NCBI RefSeq assembly: GCF_006539945.1
Contig: NZ_BJNZ01000013.1
Coordinates: 1-64,000 of the forward strand
Direction: 5' to 3'
Length of the DNA stretch: 64,000 nucleotides
From: Cellulosimicrobium cellulans
GTDB taxonomy: Bacteria; Actinomycetota; Actinomycetes; Actinomycetales; Cellulomonadaceae
Shown here: positions 58,057-64,000 of the stretch, piece after piece
How the letters are laid out: each line of letters opens with the position of its first letter
Numbering within the stretch: the first letter of the stretch is position 1
Notes under the pieces: generated by a model
What the model was told of the DNA's origin: nothing
The model's input: the letters and a program-made list of their open reading frames with translations, nothing else
The model's database searches: none
Translations under genes and position numbers: made by a program

Positions 58057-59160
58057 GTGCGCGCCGACCGGCTGGTCTCCCTGGTGCTGCTGCTCCGGCA
58101 GCGGGGCCGGTTGTCCGCGACCGCCCTGGCGCGCGAGCTCGAGGTGTCGACCCGGACGGTCCTGCGGGACGTCGAGGCGCTCTCCGCCGCAGGCGTGCCG
58201 ATCTACGCCGAGCGCGGCCGGCACGGAGGCTTCGCGCTCCTGCCCGGCTTCCGCACGGAGCTCACGGGTCTCAATCCGGACGAGGCGCTCGCCGTGCTCG
58301 CCGCCACGTCGGGGCGGGGAGAACAGGTGCTCGGCCTCGGGCCCGCGCTCGCGTCGGCCGTCCGCAAGGTCGTCGACGCGCTTCCCGACGCTCACCGTGA
58401 CGCGGCCGACGACGCGGCCCGGCGGATCCTCGTCGAGCCGGAGATCGACCTGCTCGCTCGCCGGCAGGCCGCCGAGGAGGTGCCCGTGGCAGTCCTGCGC
58501 GAGGTCCGGCGCGCCGTGCTCGGCGGGCGGAGGCTCCGGATCCGCTACGCCGCCGTCGGCCGGACGCCGGCCTCGCGCGAGGTCGACCCGGTGGGCATGG
58601 TCACCGCCCGCGGCACGGGCTACCTGCTCGCCACGGTCGGCGGGGCGGACCGTACCTACCGCCTCTCCCGGATCCTTGCCGCCGAGGCGCTCGCCGAACC
58701 GGCGGACCGTCCCGACGTCGTCGACCTCGAGCAGCTCTGGCGCGAGCGCAGCGCCCGGTTCCGGGCGGGTGACCACCAGGTCGTCGCGCGCGTCCGGCTC
58801 GCGCCGCACCGACGGGAGATGCTCGTGGGCACCGCGGTCTCCGTCCGCGCCGAGTCCGTTGCCGACGACGGCCTGCTGGTGCTCGACGTGAGCTTCCAGG
58901 ACCTCCGGCACGCCGTCTGGGCCGTGTGGCAGCTCGGGCCGGACGCCGAGGTGCTGGACCCGGCACCGCTGCGCGACCTGCTGCGGGACCGCGCCGTCGC
59001 GACCGCGCGACGCTACGGGGCACCGGACGGCGCCCCGGCAGAAGGACGGCCCCGCCGCGGACGGCGCGGCGGGGCCGTCGTCGAGCCCGGGCGGGACCAG
59101 GTGGTCCCGCCCGGGGTCGTGCACGGGTCTCCCGGAGGAGGGTCGGGCTACCCGGCGTAG
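58057..59160 (+). CDS. WYL-domain (DeoR/YafY-type) transcriptional regulator
   Basis: About 367 residues from GTG 58057, which follows TACGTT by six bases (leaderless layout); an in-frame GTG at 58036 is the alternative. HTH: LVSLVLLLRQRGRLSATALA, RELEVSTRTVLRDVEALSAA. The WYL domain occupies about 130-230 (RLRIRYAAVGRTPASREVDP) with a C-terminal WCX segment to about 320. The last 38 residues are Gly/Arg/Pro-rich and encoded by two terminator-like hairpins, so they are probably not part of the ancestral protein. It is divergent from the RidA gene, a likely target. Confidence 0.9.
   Translation: MRADRLVSLVLLLRQRGRLSATALARELEVSTRTVLRDVEALSAAGVPIYAERGRHGGFALLPGFRTELTGLNPDEALAVLAATSGRGEQVLGLGPALASAVRKVVDALPDAHRDAADDAARRILVEPEIDLLARRQAAEEVPVAVLREVRRAVLGGRRLRIRYAAVGRTPASREVDPVGMVTARGTGYLLATVGGADRTYRLSRILAAEALAEPADRPDVVDLEQLWRERSARFRAGDHQVVARVRLAPHRREMLVGTAVSVRAESVADDGLLVLDVSFQDLRHAVWAVWQLGPDAEVLDPAPLRDLLRDRAVATARRYGAPDGAPAEGRPRRGRRGGAVVEPGRDQVVPPGVVHGSPGGGSGYPA
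59046..59078. terminator. Hairpin 1 inside the WYL gene 3' end
   Basis: ACGGCCCCGCCGCG (59046-59059) pairs perfectly with CGCGGCGGGGCCGT (59065-59078) around a five-base loop. It lies within the last codons of the WYL gene. It looks like an intrinsic terminator that the reading frame now runs through. Confidence 0.65.
59086..59115. terminator. Hairpin 2 between convergent WYL and pectate lyase genes
   Basis: CCCGGGCGGGACCA (59086-59099) pairs perfectly with TGGTCCCGCCCGGG (59102-59115) around two bases. It lies seven bases after hairpin 1 and 33 bases beyond the pectate lyase stop on the minus strand, so it can serve both convergent genes. Confidence 0.75.
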
Positions 59161-61832
59161 GTCTCGAGCTCGGCGACGCGGGGAGTGCCCGACGCGCCGG
59201 TGATCTCGAGGTTGATCTTCTTGAGCGACGTCGCGGTGAACGTGATCGTCCCCGCACCGCTGCCCGTCTTCAGGACGGCGCCCGTGTCGTTGTTCACGAG
59301 GCGCCACGTCCCGATGCTGCCGCCGCCCGCGGCCTCCTTGACGACGACCCGGCCCACGGTCGTCGCGGTGCCCCACTTGACGGAGATGGTCCCCGTCGAC
59401 CCGGAGGGGGACCAGTAGGTCGCGGTGTCACCGTCGATCACGGCCCCGTAGCTCGTCCCGCTGGCCTTGCTCGAGCCGTCCGCGCCGGCACCGATGCTGA
59501 GGTTGGTGCCCGACGGCGGGTCGGTCGGGTCGGTCGGGTCCGTGGGGTCCGTGGGGTCCGTCGGGTCGGTCGGGTTCGTCGGCTCGCCGCCGAAGGTGAC
59601 CTGGAGCGAGCCGTCCGCCGCGAACGACCAGCCGAGCTCGCCGTCGTACGCGGAGCAGGCCGACCCGTTCGAGCCGGACCAGAACGAGTTGCCGCCCGCG
59701 TCCGTGCCGACCGTCTTGTCGTTCGCCCCGGAGTCGCACGACACGTTGCCGCTGAACCGGTGGGTCCCGGCGTCGAAGCTGAAGTTGCGCTCCTCGTTCC
59801 CGACCGCGACGTTCCCGCTGACCGTGATCGAGCCCGGGTTCGAGTTGTACGTGAACCCGTGCTTGCCGTTGTCCACCGCGAACGAGTTGCGCACGACGTG
59901 GTCGACCTCGATGTCCTCGCCACCGAGCTTGTACCCGTTGCGGTCGCCCGCACCGGCCTGGCCACCGTTGGAGAGCGTGCCGTTCTCGTAGGCGAGCGAG
60001 CTCTCGATCGTCACCGGCCCGATGGGTCCGGTGTCGGACTTCGTGTACAGGTCCCAGCCGTCGTCGATGTTGTGGTGCGCCACGGTGTTCCGGAACACGT
60101 TGCCCGGACCGGACGTGAGCTTGGCGGCGAACCCGTCCGCGTCCTCGCCGTCCGAGTCCGCGTTGTCGTGCGACTCGCTGCTGAGGATCAGGTTGTTCGA
60201 CGGCCACTCGCTCGCCGGGGCGCCCGCCACGAGACGGGAGAGCTGCAGGCCCGTGTCGTGGTTGTAGCGGGTCACGACGCGCTCGATGACGTTGTTGCTG
60301 CCGCCGAGCAGGATGCCGTTGTCACCCGCGTGCTCGACCACGATGCCGTAGACGTGCCACCAGTCGCCGCCGATCGCGAGGCCGCGGTTCGCCGGGTCCT
60401 CCGCCTGCGCCGAGAAGTTCAGCACCGGCCGCTCCCCGGGGTACGCGGACAGCAGGGTGCGGTCGCCCGACGCGCCGTCGTTGCCCGGCTGGATCGTCAC
60501 GGTCGACGACAGGTCGTACGTGCCACCGCGCAGGAAGATCTCGCCGCCCGAGGCGACGCGCTCGATCGCGACGGGGAGCGTCGTCGGCGCCGACAGCGTG
60601 CCGGCCGCGCTCGCGCTGCCGTTCGGCGCGACGTAGATCGTCTCCGCCGTCGGCTCGGGCGGGTCCGTCGGGTCGACGGGACCCGGGTCCGTCGGGTCGG
60701 TCGGGTCGGGGTCCGGCGTCTGCGGCGTGCACGAGCCGTCCGAGACCTTGAGGCCCTTGTTCGCGCCCGCGGTCTGGTTCACGAGGTTCGGCACGCAGCT
60801 CGCGCCGTCGAGCGTGTAGGAGTAGGGGATGCTGACCGACGTCGTCGAGGTCAGGTTCGGGCCGGCCGGCTGGATGTCACCGCTCGGGCTCGACCACGTG
60901 ACGTTGTCGAGGACGTTCCCCGCGACCTGCCAGGTGCCCTTCTGGTCGGTGTAGAACGTGCCGAGGACGTCCTTGGAGTCCTCGAAGTAGTTGTTCTCGA
61001 CCTTCGCCTTCGCCCCGGCCCGCGAGTTGATCCCGGACTCGTTGAGGTGCACGTAGTGGTTGTTGTAGATGTGGGCGATCCCGCCGCGCAGCAGCGGCGT
61101 GCGCGAGTCGAGGTTCTCGTACTTGTTGTGGTGGAACGTCACGAAGCCGTTGGACGTGTCGCTCTCGCTCGATCCGATGAGGCCGCCGCGGCCGGAGTTG
61201 CGCAGGATGCTGTAGGACAGCGTCACGTACTGGACGCCCGCCTTCATGTCGAAGAGGCCGTCGTAGCCCTCGGACTCCCCGCCCGACGCCTCGAGCGTCA
61301 CGTGGTCCACCCACACGTTGCGGACGCCGCTCTCCATGCCGATCGCGTCGCCGCCGTTCGACGTGGGCGAGCCGGACTTCTTGACGTTCTTCACGGTGAC
61401 GTTCTGGATGATGATGTTGCTGGCCTCACGGATGTGGATGCCCAGCTGGTCGAACGTCGCACCGTTGCCGACGCCGACGATCGTCACGTTGCTGATCTGC
61501 TTGAGCTCGATCACCCCGGCCGCGGTGTTGCAGCTGTCGCCCGAGACCTTGGCCGTGTTGCCGTGGTTGATGGTGCCCTCGACCTCGATGACGATCGGGG
61601 TGTCGTCGCTGGCCCTGCTGCACAGGGCTGCGTGGATCTGGGTGCCGGTCGTGGCGCGGACGGTCTGGCCGCCGGCGCCACCGGTCGTGCCGCCGTTCTG
61701 GGTCGCGTAGCCGGTCGGGCTGCCGGTCACGGCCGCGTTCGCGGTCGTGGTCAGGGCCGTCACGCCCATCGTGGTGGCCAGGGCCGTCGCGGCGGTGGCC
61801 GCGAGCAGTCGTCGTGCGACGGGTCGTCTCAT
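59148..61832 (-). CDS. Secreted bimodular pectate lyase (PL1 + PL9) with C-terminal CBM-like domain
   Basis: An 894-residue exported enzyme. A signal peptide (RRPVARRLLAATAATALATT to ANA) ends near 33. Residues 35-375 are a PL1 beta-helix: GGDAIGMESGVRNVWVDHVT, DGLFDMKAGVQYVTLSYSIL, TFHHNKYENLDSRTPLLRGG. A TDP-rich linker leads to residues 395-760, a PL9 module (VVTRYNHDTGLQLSR, DNADSDGEDADGFAAKL, NTVAHHNIDDGWDLYTKSD). A second (TDP)n linker precedes a C-terminal discoidin-like binding domain with SSKASGTSYGAVIDGDTATY. Both catalytic units cleave polygalacturonate by beta-elimination. Two pectinases of different families in one chain is uncommon. The gene has an operator-rich promoter at 62039-62080. 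Confidence 0.94.
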   Translation of the reverse strand: MRRPVARRLLAATAATALATTMGVTALTTTANAAVTGSPTGYATQNGGTTGGAGGQTVRATTGTQIHAALCSRASDDTPIVIEVEGTINHGNTAKVSGDSCNTAAGVIELKQISNVTIVGVGNGATFDQLGIHIREASNIIIQNVTVKNVKKSGSPTSNGGDAIGMESGVRNVWVDHVTLEASGGESEGYDGLFDMKAGVQYVTLSYSILRNSGRGGLIGSSESDTSNGFVTFHHNKYENLDSRTPLLRGGIAHIYNNHYVHLNESGINSRAGAKAKVENNYFEDSKDVLGTFYTDQKGTWQVAGNVLDNVTWSSPSGDIQPAGPNLTSTTSVSIPYSYTLDGASCVPNLVNQTAGANKGLKVSDGSCTPQTPDPDPTDPTDPGPVDPTDPPEPTAETIYVAPNGSASAAGTLSAPTTLPVAIERVASGGEIFLRGGTYDLSSTVTIQPGNDGASGDRTLLSAYPGERPVLNFSAQAEDPANRGLAIGGDWWHVYGIVVEHAGDNGILLGGSNNVIERVVTRYNHDTGLQLSRLVAGAPASEWPSNNLILSSESHDNADSDGEDADGFAAKLTSGPGNVFRNTVAHHNIDDGWDLYTKSDTGPIGPVTIESSLAYENGTLSNGGQAGAGDRNGYKLGGEDIEVDHVVRNSFAVDNGKHGFTYNSNPGSITVSGNVAVGNEERNFSFDAGTHRFSGNVSCDSGANDKTVGTDAGGNSFWSGSNGSACSAYDGELGWSFAADGSLQVTFGGEPTNPTDPTDPTDPTDPTDPTDPPSGTNLSIGAGADGSSKASGTSYGAVIDGDTATYWSPSGSTGTISVKWGTATTVGRVVVKEAAGGGSIGTWRLVNNDTGAVLKTGSGAGTITFTATSLKKINLEITGASGTPRVAELETYAG
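59518..59576. repeat. 9-bp tandem repeat coding a (TDP)n linker
   Basis: Repeated GGGTCGGTC/GGGTCCGTG units, six to seven copies, encode Thr-Asp-Pro repeats on the minus strand. This is the flexible linker between the PL9 module and the C-terminal binding domain. Copy number is likely to vary between strains by slippage. Confidence 0.85.
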
Positions 61833-62038
61833 CGTGGTGCCTCACCTTTCGTCATCGAACTGGGGGCAGTGCGTGGTGACTCACGGCTCCAGGTCCGCGT
61901 TCGCATCGGTCGACGCGACGACCCGTCCTGGTGCGCGGGCGCTGGGTCGTGCGCCCTGCGCGGCAGCCGACGACGACGTCGGGCAACCCGCCTCGGAAGA
62001 GCACGTCGAGGCGCTGGGATGGGGGTCGAGACTGGGTA

Positions 62039-62080
62039 ACCGGTTTCCCGATCGTAGGATACCGGTTTCCCGATGCGCAA
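62039..62080 (-). promoter_or_regulatory. Pectate lyase promoter with duplicated operator
   Basis: ACCGGTTTCCCGAT occurs at 62039-62052 and again at 62061-62074, exactly 22 bp apart, two helical turns. On the minus strand TTGCGC (62075-62080), an 18-base spacer and TACGAT (62051-62056) make a promoter; one repeat fills the spacer and the other covers the region from the -10 downstream. This suits a dimeric or tetrameric repressor of LacI type. The remaining bases to the lyase start are a long leader of about 200 bases with no gene. Confidence 0.7.
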
Positions 62081-62224
62081 GCCCCGACTGCCTTGGGATT
62101 TTCTTTACCGTGAAATTGCGGACGTCGAGAAGTAGAGCCGCCGGGGCCGGGAGGCACCCGCTCGCAGTCAACCGGGCCGACGCGGACCACGGCAGCACGC
62201 CGCTCGACGTCGAGGAGCGAGCGT

Positions 62225-63196
62225 TCAGCGGTCGGGTGCGGGTGGGGTCGAGCGCGCGTAGCGCGCGGTCAGACGGCGAAGGTGTGCGACGAGCTCCGGT
62301 GGTCCGGTGACGTCGAAGTCCGCGTCGAGCAGTCCCAGGTACACGCCGAGCGTCTCCACGGTGTCGGCTCCGGTGTCCAGCACGCACGTCTGCTCGTCGA
62401 TCCGTTCGACGACGCCCACCGCCGGGCTGATCCGCTCGCCCACCATCTCGGCGGGGGCGTGCACGGTGACCCGCGCCCGGTATCGCCAGGCGGCGGCGGA
62501 GACCCGGCTCGACACGTACGCCGCCACGTCGTCGGGCAGCTCGCGCGGGGCGAACCGCGGGCCGGTAGGGATGCGCGGCGCGATCCGGTCGACGCGGAAG
62601 GTCCGCCAGTCGTCCCGGTCCAGGTCCCACGCGAAGAGGTACCAGCGGCGGCCCCAGCTCACCAGCCGGTACGGCTCGACGGCGCGCACGGTGGCCGCGC
62701 CGGAGTGGTCCGCGTAGTCGAACCGGAGCCGCTCGCGGTCGCGGCAGACGGCGGCGAGCGCCGTCAGGACCTCCGTGTCGACGGTCGGGCCCGTGTCGTC
62801 GCGGGGCACGGGCACCGTATAGGTGTGCAGGGTGCTGACCCGCCGGCGCAGCCGCGAGGGCAGCACCTGCTCCAGCTTCGCCAGCGCCCGGAGCGACGCC
62901 TCCTCGATCCCCGCGATGGCGCCGCCCGTCGCCGTACGGAGCCCGACGGTGATCGCGACCGCCTCGTCGTCGTCGAGCAGCAGCGGCGGCAGGACCGCAC
63001 CGGCGCCGAGACGGTAGCCGCCCACGTTCCCGCGAGTGGCCGTGACCGGATAGCCGAGGTCGCGCAGGCGCTGGACGTCGGCGCGCACGGTCCGCACGCT
63101 CACCCCGAGCCGCTGGGCCAGCTCGGGACCTGCCCAGTCGCGCGGGAGCTGGAGGAGCGAGAGCAGGCGCAGGAGCCGCGCAGAGGTTTCCAGCAT
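62225..63196 (-). CDS. YafY-type WYL-domain transcriptional regulator
   Basis: About 323 residues from ATG 63196 (MLETSARLLRLLSLLQLPRD), the standard start of this family; an ATG at 63238 would place the start within the operator. HTH: ELAQRLGVSVRTVRADVQRL. The WYL domain contains RLRFDYADHSGAATVRAVEP, YRLVSWGRRWYLFAWDLDRD and WRTFRVDRI. A C-terminal WCX region follows. It is divergent from the epoxide hydrolase gene with a perfect inverted repeat between them, so it probably regulates that gene. Confidence 0.93.
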   Translation of the reverse strand: MLETSARLLRLLSLLQLPRDWAGPELAQRLGVSVRTVRADVQRLRDLGYPVTATRGNVGGYRLGAGAVLPPLLLDDDEAVAITVGLRTATGGAIAGIEEASLRALAKLEQVLPSRLRRRVSTLHTYTVPVPRDDTGPTVDTEVLTALAAVCRDRERLRFDYADHSGAATVRAVEPYRLVSWGRRWYLFAWDLDRDDWRTFRVDRIAPRIPTGPRFAPRELPDDVAAYVSSRVSAAAWRYRARVTVHAPAEMVGERISPAVGVVERIDEQTCVLDTGADTVETLGVYLGLLDADFDVTGPPELVAHLRRLTARYARSTPPAPDR

Positions 63197-63215
63197 GGCC
63201 CAAGATTCCCACGCC

Positions 63216-63238
63216 ATGAGGAAGCGACTCTTCCTCAT
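63216..63238. promoter_or_regulatory. Inverted-repeat operator between WYL regulator and hydrolase
   Basis: ATGAGGAAG (63216-63224) and CTTCCTCAT (63230-63238) are perfect inverted repeats with a five-base spacer. The site is 20 bases from each divergent start codon, where the WYL regulator would be expected to bind. Confidence 0.75.
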
Positions 63239-63258
63239 AGGTGAGCAGAGTGGGATCT

Positions 63259-64000
63259 ATGGACATCACCGAGTACCGCATCGACATTCCCCAGGCCGAC
63301 CTCGACGACCTCGACCAGCGCCTCTCCCGCGTGCGCTGGACCAACGAGCTTCCCGACGGCGGCGCCGACTACGGCGTCTCGCTCGAGTACCTGCAGACCC
63401 TCGTCCGGCGCTGGCGCGAGGAGTACGACTGGCGCGCCTGGGAGGCGCGGCTCAACCGGTACCCGCAGTTCACCACGACCATCGACGGGCAGAACGTGCA
63501 CTTCATGCACGTCCGCTCCCCCGAGCCCGACGCGACCCCCCTGCTGCTGACGCACGGCTGGCCGACGACGGTCGTCGAGTACCTGGACGTGATCGACCGC
63601 CTGAGCGACCCGCGGGCCCACGGCGGCGACCCGGCCGACGCGTTCCACCTGGTGATCCCGTCGGTGCCCGGATTCGGCTTCTCGGGTCACACCACCGACC
63701 GGGGCTGGAGCCGGTACCGGATCGCGAAGGCGTGGGCCGAGCTGATGCACCGCCTCGGGTACGAGCGGTACGGCGCGCACGGCAACGACGGCGGCTCCCT
63801 CATCTCGCCGGAGGTCGGACGCTGCGACCCCGAGCACGTGCTCGGCGTGCACGTCACCCAGGTCTTCTCGTTCCCGTCCGGCGATCCCGCAGAGCTGGAG
63901 AACCTGTCGCCGGAGGACCAGAAGAACGTCGAGTTCCTGGCGTGGTGGCTGGAGAACGGCGGCGCGTACGACAAGCTGCAGTCGACCGCCCCGCAGACGC
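63259..64000 (+). CDS. Epoxide hydrolase (EHN-type), 5' part only
   Basis: About 247 residues are visible; the gene runs off the right edge. The N-terminal EHN domain (YRIDIPQADLDDLDQRLSRV, RWTNELPDGG, YLQTLVRRWREEYDWRAWE) is followed by an alpha/beta hydrolase with the oxyanion motif LLTHGWPTTVVEY and PSVPGFGFSGH. The nucleophile loop reads YGAHGNDGGSLIS; the Asp aligns with that of the usual GGDWG, but the Trp is replaced by Gly. The reaction would be epoxide to diol. The missing C-terminus should supply the Asp/Glu-His partners. Confidence 0.9.
   Translation, partial: MDITEYRIDIPQADLDDLDQRLSRVRWTNELPDGGADYGVSLEYLQTLVRRWREEYDWRAWEARLNRYPQFTTTIDGQNVHFMHVRSPEPDATPLLLTHGWPTTVVEYLDVIDRLSDPRAHGGDPADAFHLVIPSVPGFGFSGHTTDRGWSRYRIAKAWAELMHRLGYERYGAHGNDGGSLISPEVGRCDPEHVLGVHVTQVFSFPSGDPAELENLSPEDQKNVEFLAWWLENGGAYDKLQSTAPQT

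Noticed and set aside
58926-62039. Plus-strand open frame of more than 1000 codons opposite the pectate lyase
   Set aside because: It is a GC-driven shadow: low-complexity Arg/Val/Asp sequence with no motifs, while the minus strand encodes a signal peptide and two pectate lyase modules.

Overview
The window is very GC-rich DNA with GTG/ATG starts, frequent 4-bp ATGA/GTGA gene overlaps, actinobacterial regulator and secretion families (LacI, WYL, PadR, a WXG-type protein) and TANNNT -10 boxes placed directly before start codons. It most likely comes from a polysaccharide-degrading soil actinobacterium of the Micrococcales (Cellulosimicrobium/Cellulomonas type). That placement is inference from content, not a database result. 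I saw no rRNA, tRNA, CRISPR array or transposase.

Layout. 0-5.8 kb: 21-bp tandem repeat, small membrane protein, M20 amidohydrolase, VOC protein, a 16-codon epimerase remnant, a HdeD-lipase fusion and a VapBC pair with its operator. 6.1-8.2 kb: secreted beta-helix glycosidase (GH87-like). 8.3-14.5 kb: NUDIX, orphan LuxR-type HTH, and a phosphorelay (Hpt, receiver, large hybrid kinase) whose kinase gene runs into a pyruvoyl arginine decarboxylase and a GNAT enzyme. 14.5-19.4 kb: gcvPTH behind a tandem glycine riboswitch. 19.6-25.7 kb: ATP-grasp, processive GT2 and a PgaB-like barrel protein converging on a sensor kinase and a receiver-PIG-L deacetylase fusion; I read this as a regulated exopolysaccharide (PNAG-like) locus. 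25.8-36.5 kb: housekeeping and hypothetical genes, including a malate/lactate dehydrogenase-ACT fusion, LysR, EEP nuclease, aminotransferase, VanZ, low-molecular-weight PTP and an NmrA-type reductase.

36.6-36.9 kb holds no ordinary gene. It has an extended Shine-Dalgarno, a 12-codon ORF and several strong hairpins, and is the best candidate for an undescribed RNA. 36.9-46.6 kb is a catabolic operon: a LIV-type ABC importer, a Gfo/Idh dehydrogenase, a DUF993 aldolase-like protein and a sugar-phosphate isomerase, divergent from a LacI repressor across a double palindrome. 46.7-50.3 kb: methyltransferase and a three-gene WXG/type VII-like operon. 50.3-54.3 kb: idi and an IdeR-box-controlled siderophore permease/ATPase operon with no binding protein. 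54.4-64 kb: squalene-cyclase-like protein, PadR plus membrane protein, RidA, two WYL regulators, a bimodular PL1-PL9 pectate lyase and the start of an epoxide hydrolase that runs off the end.

A 57-58 bp palindromic element occurs three times (8.2, 36.9 and 46.6 kb), each time between the 3' ends of convergent units. In two copies it supplies stop codons of the flanking genes.
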